Assembly: GCF_029846275.1 (NCBI RefSeq)
Contig: NZ_JARVWS010000001.1
Location: forward strand, 1,302,001 to 1,366,000
Origin: Nocardioides sp. CER19
Lineage (GTDB): Bacteria; Actinomycetota; Actinomycetes; Propionibacteriales; Nocardioidaceae
Reading direction: 5' to 3'
Length of the DNA stretch: 64,000 nucleotides
The position numbers and the translations under genes were made by a program. This document shows positions 1 through 9,211 of the stretch, piece by piece. Every line of letters starts with the position of its first letter. The first letter of the stretch is position 1. Below the pieces are notes generated by a model that searched no databases, had not been told where the DNA came from, and was given only the letters and a program-made list of their open reading frames with translations.

Positions 1-407
1 TCGTCGGCGGGTCCGGCGGCCTGGCCGCCGTCGAGCCGGCCGAACTGGGCGCCCGGAACCTCCGGGTGGAAGACGTCGCTGACCTCGGCGCCGAGCTCGA
101 TCAGCTGGTCGCGCGCGGCCTGGATGTCGGAGACGACGAGGTAGATGCCCTCGGCGGTGCCCGGCTGCTGGCCGGTGATCAGGGTGCCGAACTGGATCGA
201 CGCCGGTGACCCGGGCGGGGTGACCTGGACGACGCGGAAGCCGTTGTCGAAGCCGAAGTCGGCGTCGAGGCGCCAGCCGAGACCCTCGTAGAACTTCTTG
301 GACCGGTCGACGTCGGCGACGGGGATGACGACGGCTTCGAGCCTGAGATCGGCCGTGGGCGCGGTGACCGTGGTGGTGGTCGCGGCGACGGTTGCGGTGC
401 TGTTCAT
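1..407 (-). CDS. VOC family (glyoxalase-like) protein, 3' part cut off by the window edge
   Basis: The frame opens at the ATG whose complement is at 405-407, preceded by a good ribosome site (GAGGAGAAGAAC), and runs off the left edge after about 135 codons. After a Thr/Ala/Val-rich leader of about 20 residues the protein reads LRLEAVVIPVADVDRSKKFY, then a G-WRLDAD-FGFDNGFRVVQ stretch and PGSPASIQFG. This is the usual first beta-alpha-beta unit of vicinal-oxygen-chelate proteins annotated as glyoxalase or bleomycin resistance. Such proteins are small cytoplasmic metalloenzymes or antibiotic-binding proteins; the substrate cannot be told from sequence. The gene is divergent from the redox operon that starts at 582. 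Confidence 0.8.
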   Translation of the reverse strand, partial: MNSTATVAATTTTVTAPTADLRLEAVVIPVADVDRSKKFYEGLGWRLDADFGFDNGFRVVQVTPPGSPASIQFGTLITGQQPGTAEGIYLVVSDIQAARDQLIELGAEVSDVFHPEVPGAQFGRLDGGQAAGPAD

Positions 408-581
408 GTTCTTCTCCTCGGGTTGCGACAGCCGGTTCGCTGTCACCTCCGAGACTCGTCGACGCGGCGGCGGCTCACGCCAGTGAGACACCCTGGTCCG
501 CTCCCTGGTGGGAACGGGCCTTGACACCGGGCGCGCGGAGGACTTGCGTCACGCGTAGCCGACAGCGAAGAGGAGAGAGCC

Positions 582-1190
582 ATGCGACCCGACATCGCCC
601 CTGGGGCGGTCTTCCCCGACTACGAGCTACCCGACGAGGCGCGCACCCTGCGCAGGCTGAGCGAGATCCAGGGTGACGACCCGATGATCCTGACGCTCGC
701 CCGCGGGCACTACTGCCCGAAGGAGCACCAGCAGCACCTCGAGCTCGCCGCGTTCTACCCGAAGATCGCCGTCGCCTACACGCAGGTCGCGACCATCTCG
801 ACCGACGAGCACCACACCAGCCAGGAGTTCCGAGCCTCCGTCGGCGCCCAGTGGCCGTTCCTGGAGGACCCCGGCCGGACCGTGCAGCGTGACCTCGACA
901 TCGCCGAGTACACCGACCCGGAGCACGACCCGATGGTGCCGCACACGATCGTGCTGAAGCCCGGGCTGGTCGTCCACAAGATCTACAACGGCTACTGGTT
1001 CTGGGGCCGGCCGTCGACGGCCGACCTGTGGCGGGACCTTCGCGACGTCACCGCCGAGGTCCGCCCCGACTGGGACCTGGCCAAGCCCGGGCTCCGCGAG
1101 GCGTGGGACGCGGGTGACCTCTCCTCGTTCCACGGCTGGGACAAGCAAGGCCCGGCGCAGGCCGCCGAGCTCGAGGGGGCCACCTCATGA
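582..1190 (+). CDS. Redoxin (AhpC/TSA-like) domain protein
   Basis: 202 residues, starting at an ATG behind GAAGAGGAGAGAGCC. The N-terminus (PGAVFPDYELPDEA, then GDDPMILTLARGHYCPKEH) matches the opening of AhpC/TSA peroxiredoxins, with the likely peroxidatic cysteine in the Tyr-Cys-Pro-Lys motif near residue 45. Later segments (VATISTDEHHTSQEFR; WPFLEDPGRTVQRDL; PHTIVLKPG) follow the thioredoxin fold. No second resolving cysteine is obvious, so it may be of the 1-Cys type. Its stop overlaps the start of the next gene (an FAD disulfide oxidoreductase) by 4 bp, so the two are translationally coupled; that reductase could be the electron donor. This pairing is inference. Confidence 0.8.
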   Translation: MRPDIAPGAVFPDYELPDEARTLRRLSEIQGDDPMILTLARGHYCPKEHQQHLELAAFYPKIAVAYTQVATISTDEHHTSQEFRASVGAQWPFLEDPGRTVQRDLDIAEYTDPEHDPMVPHTIVLKPGLVVHKIYNGYWFWGRPSTADLWRDLRDVTAEVRPDWDLAKPGLREAWDAGDLSSFHGWDKQGPAQAAELEGATS

Positions 1191-2545
1191 CGACCGAGTG
1201 CGATGTCGTGGTCATCGGCCTCGGGCCGGGGGGTGAGCACGTCGCCGGCAGCCTGGCCGGCGCCGGGCTGCGCGTCGTCGGGGTGGACGAGCGGCTGGTG
1301 GGTGGCGAGTGCCCCTACTTCGGCTGCATCCCCACCAAGATGATGGTGCACGCCGCGCAGACCCTCCGTGAGGGTCGTCTGGTCGACGGCCGGGCCGGGA
1401 CGGCGACCGTCACCCCCAGCTGGAAGCCGGTCGCCGACCGCATCCGCACGGAGGCGACCGACGACTGGAACGACCAGGTCGCCGTCGACCGGCTCGTCGA
1501 CGCGGGCGGCACCTTCGCCCGGGGACGGGGCCGCATCACCGGCCCCCGGGAGGTCACCGTCACCGGGCCGGACGGTGAGGAGACGACGTACGTCGCGGCG
1601 AAGGGGATCGTCCTCAACACCGGCACCACCCCGGCGGCGCCTCCGGTGCCCGGGCTCGCGGAGACGCCGTACTGGACCAACCGGGACGCGGTCCGAGCGA
1701 CGGAGCTGCCCGGCACCTTGGCCGTCCTGGGCGGCGGCACGATCGGCTGCGAGCTCGCCCAGGTGTTCGCGACCTTCGGGGTGCAGGTCACCGTGATCGA
1801 GGCCTTCGACCGCCTGCTGGCGCTGGAGGAGCCGGAAGCCTCCGAGGCGGTGCACCGAGCCTTCGAGTCCGACGGGATCAGCGTCCTGACCGGGGCGCGC
1901 GCCCAGCAGGTCTCGCACGACGGGGACGGGTTCGCCGTCAACCTCGGGGAGCGCACGCTCGTGGCGGAGCGGCTCCTCGTCACGGCCGGGAGGCGCAACA
2001 ACCTCGCTGATCTCGGGCTCGAGCACGTCGGGCTCGACCCGCAGGCCAAGGTGCTCGACCCCGACGAGCGGATGCGCGTCGCCGACGGGGTGTGGGCGAT
2101 CGGCGACATCACGGGCAAGGGCGCCTTCACCCACGTGTCGATGTATCAGGCCGACGTCGTCATCCGCGACCTCACCGGCGTCGACGGCCCGTGGGCCGAC
2201 TACCGCGCCGTCGGGAGGGTCACCTTCACGGCGCCCGAGGTCGGCTCCGTGGGACTGACGGAGAAGGCCGCGCGGGACCAGGGCATCAACGTGCGTACGG
2301 CGACCGGCGACCTCGGCACCCGCGGCTGGATCGCCGAGGACCCCGGTCCGATCAAGCTCGTGGCCGACGCCGACCGGGGCGTCCTGGTCGGTGGCACCGT
2401 CGTGGGCAGCATGGGCGGTGAGGTGCTGTCGATGATCGTCACCGCCGTCCACGCTCAGATCCCGATCACCGTGCTGGCGGACATGCACTTCGCGTATCCG
2501 ACGTTCCATCGCGGCGTGCAGCCGGTGCTGCGTGCCCTCCTCTGA
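1187..2545 (+). CDS. Dihydrolipoamide dehydrogenase/mercuric reductase-like FAD oxidoreductase
   Basis: 452 residues. An FAD-binding GLGPGG motif lies near residue 11 and the redox-active pair is in GGECPYFGCIPTK (Cys42 and Cys47). An NAD(P)-binding GGGTIGCELAQVF motif sits near the middle, followed by the second FAD contact (WAIGDITGKGAFTH) and a C-terminal dimerisation domain. This is class I pyridine nucleotide-disulfide oxidoreductase architecture at full length. The usual C-terminal His-Pro-Thr-x-x-Glu acid-base motif reads YPTFHRG here, so classical dihydrolipoamide turnover is doubtful. The start overlaps the redoxin stop (ATGA). It probably transfers electrons from NAD(P)H to a thiol or quinone partner; the redoxin is the obvious candidate. 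Confidence 0.88.
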   Translation: MTTECDVVVIGLGPGGEHVAGSLAGAGLRVVGVDERLVGGECPYFGCIPTKMMVHAAQTLREGRLVDGRAGTATVTPSWKPVADRIRTEATDDWNDQVAVDRLVDAGGTFARGRGRITGPREVTVTGPDGEETTYVAAKGIVLNTGTTPAAPPVPGLAETPYWTNRDAVRATELPGTLAVLGGGTIGCELAQVFATFGVQVTVIEAFDRLLALEEPEASEAVHRAFESDGISVLTGARAQQVSHDGDGFAVNLGERTLVAERLLVTAGRRNNLADLGLEHVGLDPQAKVLDPDERMRVADGVWAIGDITGKGAFTHVSMYQADVVIRDLTGVDGPWADYRAVGRVTFTAPEVGSVGLTEKAARDQGINVRTATGDLGTRGWIAEDPGPIKLVADADRGVLVGGTVVGSMGGEVLSMIVTAVHAQIPITVLADMHFAYPTFHRGVQPVLRALL

Positions 2546-2561
2546 GCCGGAGGACGGCGTC

Positions 2562-3287
2562 GTGACCACAGCACTGTCCGGGCAGACCGTCGTCGTGATC
2601 GGTGGCAGCGCCGGCATCGGGCTGGAGACGGCCCGGCTGGCCCGGGCCGAGGGCGCCGAGGTCGTGCTGGCGGCCCGGAACCCCGAGCGACTCGAGCGGG
2701 CGGGCGCCGAGGTCGGTGCGCTCCGGACCGCCGCGTTCGAGGCCACCGACGCCGCCGCTCTGGCGCGGTTCTGGGAGCAGCTGCCGACGCCGATCGACCA
2801 CGTGATGGTGACCGCGGGCCGGCCCTACTACGGGCTGCTGGCCGACATCGACGTCGACCAGGCGAGCCGCTCCTTCGACGAGCACCTGTGGCTCGCGGTC
2901 AACGTGGCCCGGCACGCCGTCGGGACGGTGCGCCCCGGCGGCACGCTGCTGTTCATGGGCGGCACCGGCGCCCGCCGGCCCAAGCCGGGGCTCGCCACGG
3001 CGGCGGTCGGCACCGCGGCGATGCCCGCCCTGGTCGCCAACCTCGCCCTCGAGATCGCCCCGATCCGGGTCAACCTGATCGCCGCCGGCTTCGTCGACAC
3101 GCCGCTGTCGGCCGACCTGCTGGGCGACGACCTGGAGCAGCGGCGCGCGCAGCTGCGCGACACCCTCCCGATCGCCCGCGTGGTCACCCCCGCCGACGTC
3201 GCGGCGCTGGCGGTGCACCTGATGACGAACACCGCGCTCACCGGGGCGACGTACGACATCGACGGGGGCCAGCAGCTGCTCTCGTGA
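2562..3287 (+). CDS. Atypical SDR-family oxidoreductase
   Basis: 241 residues from a GTG at 2562, chosen because a GGAGGA site lies just upstream. A longer in-frame GTG at 2532 would overlap the preceding gene. The Rossmann cofactor motif is VVIGGSAGIGLE near the N-terminus, with VLAARN after strand 2 as in classical short-chain dehydrogenases. The C-terminus (LAVHLMTNTALTGATYDIDG) is the standard SDR ending. The catalytic Tyr-x3-Lys is not visible where expected: the region reads LATAAVGTAAMPAL. It may be a non-catalytic or altered member. It is the third gene of the redoxin-reductase operon. Confidence 0.82.
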   Translation: MTTALSGQTVVVIGGSAGIGLETARLARAEGAEVVLAARNPERLERAGAEVGALRTAAFEATDAAALARFWEQLPTPIDHVMVTAGRPYYGLLADIDVDQASRSFDEHLWLAVNVARHAVGTVRPGGTLLFMGGTGARRPKPGLATAAVGTAAMPALVANLALEIAPIRVNLIAAGFVDTPLSADLLGDDLEQRRAQLRDTLPIARVVTPADVAALAVHLMTNTALTGATYDIDGGQQLLS

Positions 3288-3413
3288 CTACCGGGTCGAC
3301 CCGGTCCGCAGGAGCAGCGGCGAGGCGATCAGGAGCCCGACGGCGACGGCGAGGGCGAGAAGGACCACCTTGACGCGCACGTAGAGGAGCGCGATCCCGG
3401 CGCTCACACCCAT
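3288..3413 (-). CDS. Small putative membrane protein
   Basis: A 41-residue frame beginning MGVSAGIALLYVRVKVVLLA and ending SPLLLRTGSTR. Nearly all of it is one hydrophobic helix. A GTG three codons upstream is an alternative start. No family is recognised and no strong ribosome site is visible. It sits convergently in the gap between the SDR gene and the LuxR regulator. It could equally be a chance frame. Confidence 0.3.
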   Translation of the reverse strand: MGVSAGIALLYVRVKVVLLALAVAVGLLIASPLLLRTGSTR

Positions 3414-3451
3414 GTCGGTCACGGGCCCCGGCGCGGGTCGGACGCGCGGCC

Positions 3452-6214
3452 CTACACGCCGACGCGCCCGTGGGCGGGAAGAGCTTCGCGAAGCTCCCGG
3501 CGTGAGGTGATCCCGAGCTTGCCGAACACCTTGCGCAGGTGCCACTCGACGGTGCGGGAGCTGATGAACAGCTCGGCCGCGATCTCGGGATTGCTCTGGC
3601 CGTCGCGGGCCAGACGAGCGATGTGCTCCTCCTGTGGCGTGAGCTGGTTGAGCGTCTCGACCACGCGCCTGCGCACCTTCTCACCGGTGGCCGCCATCTC
3701 CCGACGTGCCCGTTCGGCGAACGCCTCCATGCCCAGCTCGACGAAGGTGTCGTGCGCGGATCGAAGCCTGGTCCGGGCGGCGGAGCGCCGACCCTCGCGG
3801 CGCAGCCACTCCCCGTAGACCAGCTCGGCGCGCGCCAGCTCCGCCCGGAGCGGGGTGCGGCCGAGCCGGCCGATCGCCTCGTCGTAGGCCTTCTCGGCCT
3901 CGGTGCCGTCGATCAGGAGGGCCCGGCTGCGCGCCTCGACACCGGTGGCCCAGTCCGTGTCGCAGCCCCTGACGGCGGCCTGGAGACGAAGCAGCGCATC
4001 CGCCGCCAGCTCCGGCTGCCCGCTGCGGGCTGCCGCCTCGACGAGGTCGGGGAGCGCTTGGGCGGTGAAGGGGCCCAGGTTGCTCTCGGCGGCGCGGGCG
4101 GCGGCGGCCGAGGCGTCGGCGTAGCGGCCGACGCCGAGGTGGAGAAGGGCGGAGGCTCGGTCGGCGATGTGCCAGCCGAGCCCCTCGCCCCGTGCGAGCG
4201 CCTCGTCAGCGGTGGTGGTGATCAGCCGGTGGGCGCGCTCCGGGTCGCCCTCGAAGGCGGCCTGGAACAGGTCGCCGTACGACGCCCGCCGGGTGCCCGT
4301 CACCTGCTTGGCGACCTCCTCCGCGACCCCTTCGGACCGGGCGGCGTCGAAGTCCCCGGCGAACATCGCGACCACACGCCGTACGTTCAGGGCGGTGACC
4401 AGCGGTGCCAGCGCACCGGAGGCGCGGGCGAGCTCGACGTGTCGGGCGCTGGCCGCGTCCCAGGCGGCGAAGTCCCACAACGTGAGCGCGGCGTTGGAGA
4501 CGAGGGCGCCGTAGTGCAGCCACTCATCGGTGACCGCCCCGTCGTCGATGAACGCGGTCAGCGCTCGGCGCAACGCGGGCGCAGCCTCTCGCGGTGAGTC
4601 GAGGATCAGCGTGGAAAGGCCGCTCAGAAGGTGCGCGCACGGCTCCCTTCCCGGTGTCGCCGCAAGGACGGCACGAGCCGCCGTCGAGACCGCCACCAGG
4701 TCACCACCCGGGGACGCGAGCGCGCCGGCGACGAGCGCGGCGCCCCACGCGTCCAGATGCGTCTCGCGCGCCAGCACCGGGTCGAGCGACTGGAGTCGTT
4801 CGGCGGCTTGGAGGAGGAGAAGCGGGGCGTCCCGACCGGACAACGAGGCGCGGTTGATCTCCGCTCGCAGCCGTTCGACGCGCGCTCGCCGGAGGTCGTC
4901 GACGGCATCGGCCTCCGCCTCGGCCAAGACCCCCAGGCCGGCGTCGTAGGCGCCGGCGTGCAGGTGCGCGTGCGCGGCGGCCAGCGCACGATCCGCGCGT
5001 CGTGAGCGATCCACGGTGAGCCCGACCGAGCGCTGGAGGAACGCCGCCGCGGCCGGGAGCCCGGCGCGAGCCTCGGCACGCGTGGCGGAGCGCTCGAGCT
5101 CCGCAGCCACGGCCTCGTCCGGCCCCGTGGCCGCGGCGGCCAGGTGCCACACGCGGCGATCCGGGTCGATGTGGGGATCGATCACCCCCGCCAGGGCCCG
5201 ATGCGCCTCTCGTCGCTCCTCGGCCGACGCCGCGGCGTAGGCCGCCGCGCGCATCAACGGGTGCCGGAAGCGAACCCCGGAGCCGATCTCGAGGAGCCGC
5301 TCGGAACGGGCCGGCTCGGCGGCGTCGTGACCGACACCTGCCACCTGCGCCGCCCGCCACAGCAGCGTGGGGTCGCCGGTGGCGTCGGCGGCGGCAAGCA
5401 GGAGCAACCGTCGCGTCGGCGCGGGAAGTGCCCGGACGCGCTGGAGGTAGCGGTCTTCCAGCAGCCCCGGGGACAGGGTCGCGGACGGGAGCGCGAAGCC
5501 GCCGCCGAGCTCGGCCTCCGTCATCCCGCGCACCAGCTCCAGGAGGGTCAGCGGGTTCCCTCGCGTCTCCGCGACCAGGCGCTCACGGACACGTTCGTCG
5601 AGGTGTCCGGCAGTCGCACGGACGACGAGCTCACGGGCGTCGTCCCCGCCGAGTCCGTCGACGGTCAGCTCCGTCACGCCGGGGAAGAGGCGGCTCTCCC
5701 CGATCTCCCGGACCGCCAGCAGGAACAGGACCGACTCGGCGACGAGGCGGCGAGCGACCACGCCGAGGACCTGGCGGGACGCCTCGTCCAGCCACTGGGC
5801 GTCGTCGACGAGGAGTGCCACCGGACGCGCGGCCGCCACCTCGGCGAGCACGCTCAGCACCGCCAGCCCGACCAGGAAGCGGTCCGGCGGTGGTCCGGCC
5901 GCGTTGCCCAGGGCCACACGGAGCGCCTGTTCCTGGTGCTGGGGAACCGCCCGGACCTCGCCCAGCAGCGGGCCGCAGATCTGGTGGAGCGCCGCGAAGG
6001 GCAGCTCGACCTCGGACTCGACACCTGCCACCGCGAGAACCCGGCAGTCGGATCCGCGGTGCGCGGCGTACTGCAGGAGCGCGGTCTTGCCGATCCCGGC
6101 CTCGCCCCTCACCACGAGAACGACGCTCTCGCCGTCTCGCACGCGGTTCAGGGCGCCGTCGAGCTCCGCCCGCTCGCGTGAGCGGCCGAGCAGCTCGGGG
6201 ACGGTCCCGCCCAT
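3452..6214 (-). CDS. LuxR-family regulator with N-terminal AAA/STAND ATPase (LAL type)
   Basis: 920 residues from the ATG at 6214; an in-frame extension upstream has no supporting motif. The N-terminus reads ELLGRSRERAEL, the usual entry to this ATPase domain, followed by Walker A GEAGIGKT at residues 37-44 and a Walker B-like VALLVDDAQWLDE. A long helical, TPR-like middle follows. A LuxR DNA-binding helix-turn-helix fills the C-terminal 65 residues (LTPQEEHIARLARDG, then SSRTVEWHLRKVFGKLG). These large ATP-binding regulators switch on target genes after binding an inducer. It is divergent from the alpha/beta hydrolase at 6352, with only about 140 bp between them, so that gene is a plausible target. 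Confidence 0.93.
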   Translation of the reverse strand: MGGTVPELLGRSRERAELDGALNRVRDGESVVLVVRGEAGIGKTALLQYAAHRGSDCRVLAVAGVESEVELPFAALHQICGPLLGEVRAVPQHQEQALRVALGNAAGPPPDRFLVGLAVLSVLAEVAAARPVALLVDDAQWLDEASRQVLGVVARRLVAESVLFLLAVREIGESRLFPGVTELTVDGLGGDDARELVVRATAGHLDERVRERLVAETRGNPLTLLELVRGMTEAELGGGFALPSATLSPGLLEDRYLQRVRALPAPTRRLLLLAAADATGDPTLLWRAAQVAGVGHDAAEPARSERLLEIGSGVRFRHPLMRAAAYAAASAEERREAHRALAGVIDPHIDPDRRVWHLAAAATGPDEAVAAELERSATRAEARAGLPAAAAFLQRSVGLTVDRSRRADRALAAAHAHLHAGAYDAGLGVLAEAEADAVDDLRRARVERLRAEINRASLSGRDAPLLLLQAAERLQSLDPVLARETHLDAWGAALVAGALASPGGDLVAVSTAARAVLAATPGREPCAHLLSGLSTLILDSPREAAPALRRALTAFIDDGAVTDEWLHYGALVSNAALTLWDFAAWDAASARHVELARASGALAPLVTALNVRRVVAMFAGDFDAARSEGVAEEVAKQVTGTRRASYGDLFQAAFEGDPERAHRLITTTADEALARGEGLGWHIADRASALLHLGVGRYADASAAAARAAESNLGPFTAQALPDLVEAAARSGQPELAADALLRLQAAVRGCDTDWATGVEARSRALLIDGTEAEKAYDEAIGRLGRTPLRAELARAELVYGEWLRREGRRSAARTRLRSAHDTFVELGMEAFAERARREMAATGEKVRRRVVETLNQLTPQEEHIARLARDGQSNPEIAAELFISSRTVEWHLRKVFGKLGITSRRELREALPAHGRVGV

Positions 6215-6351
6215 GTCGTCACAGTAGGGCGGTCGGCGGGCGTGGTGAATGGCCCAGCAGCCCGCGAGCGGACCAGTGCCGTACCCGGGTGCGACGGCCG
6301 GCTCGCCGCGCGAGGTTGGAGACAGCCCGACCACCGAAGGAGCACGCAGCC

Positions 6352-7191
6352 ATGACCACCACGATCGCCCCCGTCCCGCCCAGCCGGTCCCGCTCCATCG
6401 ACGGCGTCCACATCAGGTACGTCGACTCGGGCGCCGACCGACGACCCGCCGTCCTGCTCACCAGCCCCTGGCCGGAGAGCCTCCGCGCCTTCGCCCCGAT
6501 CTGGCCGCTGCTCGCCCCGCATGCTCGGCTGCTCGCCGTGGACCTCCCCGGCTTCGGCCACTCCGAGCGCCGTGACGACCTCCTGTCGCCGCGCGCGATG
6601 GGCGAGTTCCTCGTCCACCTGGTCTCCGAGCTCGGGCTCGACCGGCCATTCGTGGTCGCGCCGGACGTCGGCACACCGGCGGCGCTCTTCGCGGCGGCGG
6701 CTCATCCCGGGACCTTCTCCGGGCTCGTCGTCGGCGGCGGCGGTACTGCGTACCCCCTTCGGCTGGGGGACCCGCTCGCCTCATGGGTGCTCGACCCGGA
6801 CCTGGACCGCTACCGCCGGGTCGACCCGCGCGCCATCGTCAACGCTGCCGTCGACAACCACGCTGGACACGTCCCCGACGAGATCCGTGCCGACTACCTC
6901 ACCAGCTATGAGGGCGACCGGTTCGTCGAGTCGATGAGATACGTGCGTCGCTACCCGGAGGAGCTCCCGGTCCTGGCCGAGCTGCTCCCGGGACTGCAGA
7001 CTCCCGTGACCGTCGTGACCGGCAGGCACGACCGGATCGTGCCGCCGGTCAACGCCACCTTCGTGGCGGACCGGGCGCCCCACGCTCGCGCTGTGGTGCT
7101 CGACGCCGGCCACTTCCTCTGGGAGGAGGTGCCTCGGCCTTACGCCGACGTCGTCCTCAGCTCGATGGGGACCGCTCCTCCGCGAGGCTGA
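6352..7191 (+). CDS. Alpha/beta hydrolase with aspartate nucleophile (epoxide hydrolase/dehalogenase-like)
   Basis: 279 residues from the ATG at 6352, behind GAAGGAGCACGCAGCC. The fold is marked by LLAVDLPGFGHSERR near residues 60-74 and a C-terminal LDAGHFLWEEVP with the catalytic His. The nucleophile elbow reads VVAPDVGTPAA, so the residue at the usual serine position is Asp105. That matches epoxide hydrolases and haloalkane or haloacid dehalogenases rather than esterases. The oxyanion segment is TSPWPES. A second acidic residue is in TGRHDRIVPP. It is divergent from the LuxR-type regulator at 3452 and overlaps the end of the convergent GH15 gene by 35 bp. The substrate is unknown. Confidence 0.85.
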   Translation: MTTTIAPVPPSRSRSIDGVHIRYVDSGADRRPAVLLTSPWPESLRAFAPIWPLLAPHARLLAVDLPGFGHSERRDDLLSPRAMGEFLVHLVSELGLDRPFVVAPDVGTPAALFAAAAHPGTFSGLVVGGGGTAYPLRLGDPLASWVLDPDLDRYRRVDPRAIVNAAVDNHAGHVPDEIRADYLTSYEGDRFVESMRYVRRYPEELPVLAELLPGLQTPVTVVTGRHDRIVPPVNATFVADRAPHARAVVLDAGHFLWEEVPRPYADVVLSSMGTAPPRG

Positions 7192-8989
7192 TCGCCCACG
7201 CAGCGTTGACGAGCCCGATGTGGCTGAACGCCTGCGGGAAGTTGCCGAGCAGCTCGCCGGACTCGGGGTCGACCTCCTCGGCGAGGAGCCCGACGTCGTT
7301 GACGTAGCGGACGGCTCGCTCGAAGACCCCGCGTGCGCGATCCACGAGGCCCGCCATCGCCAGCGCCTGCGCGAGCCAGAACGTGCAGAGCAGGAACGTG
7401 CCCTCGGTGCTCTCGAAGCCGTCGACGCCGGTGTCGGACCGGTAGCGGTAGACGAGCCCGCGCTCGTCGGTGAGCCGTTGCTCGATCGCGTCGATCGTCG
7501 CCAGCACGCGGGCGTCGGTGGCCGGCAGGAGGCCCGTGATCGGCAGCATCAGGCTGGAGGCGTCGAGCGCGTCGGTGCCGATGTACTGCGTGAACGCGCC
7601 GGCCGACTCGCTCCACCCGTGCAGCGTCACGAGCTCCTCGATCTCGGCGCGAGCCTGCTTCCAGGCCTGCACGCGAGAACCGTCGACGATCCCGTCGGCC
7701 ATGTCGATCGCGCGGTCCAGCGCGACCCAGCACATGACCTTCGAGTGGAGGAAGTGCCGCGGCTCGCCCCGCACCTCCCAGATGCCCCGGTCGGTCTCGC
7801 GCCAGCGGACGGCCGCGGCGTCGGCGAGCGAGGCAAGGAAGCGGCGGGTGTCGTCGTCGAGGGTCGTCAGCTGCTCGCGGAGGCGGTGGGCGGCACCGAG
7901 GAGCTCGCCGTAGACGTCGACCTGGGTCTGGTTCCAGGCGCCGTTGCCGACGCGCACCGGTGCGCTGGCGCGCCAGCCGGCGAGGTGGGGGAGGGTCCGC
8001 TCGGTCAGGTCGTGCTCGCCGCCGACCCCGAACATGATCTGCAGCGACTGCTCGGCCGCGACGGCCGAGGCGGCAGCCGTCGCCATGAAGGCGAAGAACT
8101 CCTCGGCCTCGTCCGGGCACGCCGCGATCCACAGCGCTTCGAGGGTGAGGCTGGCGTCGCGGACCCAGCAGTAGCGGTAGTCCCAGTTGCGGTCGCCACC
8201 GACCACCTCCGGCAGCGAGGTGGTCGGGGCGGCCACGACGGCGCCTGACGGCTGGAAGGTCAGCGCCTTCAGCACGCGTCCGCTCGTGTGCACGAGGTCC
8301 CGCCACGGACCGTCGTACCGCTCGTGCAGCACCGACCAGGACCGCCAGGCGGCGACCGTCCGATCGAGCAGTACGTCGATCTCGTCGGCCGCCCACACGC
8401 GGGCCGCCGGCTCGCCCCACGTCGACCGGTGCAAGGCAAAGGGGAGCGTCTCACCGGTCCGAAGGGTGTGACGTCCCGTCGCGCCGCCGGCCTCGACCGC
8501 CAGGTCGACGGGCGAGGACAGCACCAGCCGGTCCGCGCCGCCACGTGCGGCGAGCCCACCGTCGACCTGCGACACGACCGGTGTGACGAGCCCGTACTCC
8601 GGCCGCGGCGCGTAGGAGACCTCGACCTCCACGCTCCCGGTCTCGCACGTCATCGAGCGCACCAGCACGTGCGGCACGTCGCGGCCCAGCCCGTGCCCCT
8701 CGTTGTCCGGACCCATCGCCAGGGCGTCGGTCAGGATCGCCGTGCCCGACGGCGTCCGGAACGTCGTCTCGAGGACCAGGGTCCCCTCCAGGTAGCGGCG
8801 CGACACGGAGAAGTCGCCGCGGGGCCGGATCGACCAGTGGCCGGCGTCGTCGTCCAGCAGCCGCGCCATCGCGGTCGGGCTGTCGAATCGCGGGAAGGTG
8901 AGCCACTCGACGGATCCCGCCGAGTCGACGAGCGCGGTCGAGTGGCAGTCCGACAGCAGCGCATGCTGTGCGATGGGAGTGCGGCTCAC
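7157..8989 (-). CDS. Glycoside hydrolase family 15 protein (glucoamylase/trehalase-like)
   Basis: 610 residues from a GTG behind GGAGGTGACGAGCC. The opening (IAQHALLSDCHSTALVDSAG, then VEWLTFPRFDSPTAMARLLD) and the central WDYRYCWVRDASLTLEAL are diagnostic of bacterial GH15 proteins, which include trehalases and glucan hydrolases of about 600 residues. The N-terminal third is the beta-sandwich domain and the rest is the (alpha/alpha)6 barrel. No signal peptide is seen, so it acts in the cytoplasm, probably on trehalose or storage glucan. Its 3' end overlaps the convergent alpha/beta hydrolase by 35 bp. Confidence 0.92.
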   Translation of the reverse strand: MSRTPIAQHALLSDCHSTALVDSAGSVEWLTFPRFDSPTAMARLLDDDAGHWSIRPRGDFSVSRRYLEGTLVLETTFRTPSGTAILTDALAMGPDNEGHGLGRDVPHVLVRSMTCETGSVEVEVSYAPRPEYGLVTPVVSQVDGGLAARGGADRLVLSSPVDLAVEAGGATGRHTLRTGETLPFALHRSTWGEPAARVWAADEIDVLLDRTVAAWRSWSVLHERYDGPWRDLVHTSGRVLKALTFQPSGAVVAAPTTSLPEVVGGDRNWDYRYCWVRDASLTLEALWIAACPDEAEEFFAFMATAAASAVAAEQSLQIMFGVGGEHDLTERTLPHLAGWRASAPVRVGNGAWNQTQVDVYGELLGAAHRLREQLTTLDDDTRRFLASLADAAAVRWRETDRGIWEVRGEPRHFLHSKVMCWVALDRAIDMADGIVDGSRVQAWKQARAEIEELVTLHGWSESAGAFTQYIGTDALDASSLMLPITGLLPATDARVLATIDAIEQRLTDERGLVYRYRSDTGVDGFESTEGTFLLCTFWLAQALAMAGLVDRARGVFERAVRYVNDVGLLAEEVDPESGELLGNFPQAFSHIGLVNAAWAISLAEERSPSS

Positions 8990-9064
8990 GGCTCGTCACC
9001 TCCGGGTGGCGTCGACGTTGCGAGTCTGGCACGGGTGGAGGTCGCCGCGCTCGGTGCTCGGACC

Positions 9065-9120
9065 GGTCGGCGCGCGGTCCGGACGGCGCGCGAGCCGGAC
9101 GGCGCGCGAGCCGGACGGCA
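9065..9120. repeat. 16-bp GC-rich tandem repeat, about 3.5 copies
   Basis: The unit GGACGGCGCGCGAGCC occurs exactly at 9081-9096 and 9097-9112. A degenerate copy precedes it at 9065 and a half copy follows. It lies in the 222-bp divergent gap between the GH15 gene and the serine hydrolase. Confidence 0.85.
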
Positions 9121-9211
9121 GAGTCGGCTCGACGTGTCGGATCGGGCTGTCGCCGTTCGTGGAGAAGGTGGAGGGTGGCCCCGGGGACCACCCACGGCAC
9201 GAGGAGGAACG

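Noticed and set aside
992..2746. Long minus-strand open frame opposite the FAD oxidoreductase
   Set aside because: Composition is Asp/Gly/Arg/Val-rich antisense typical of GC-rich genes; no motif, and the plus strand carries clear genes.
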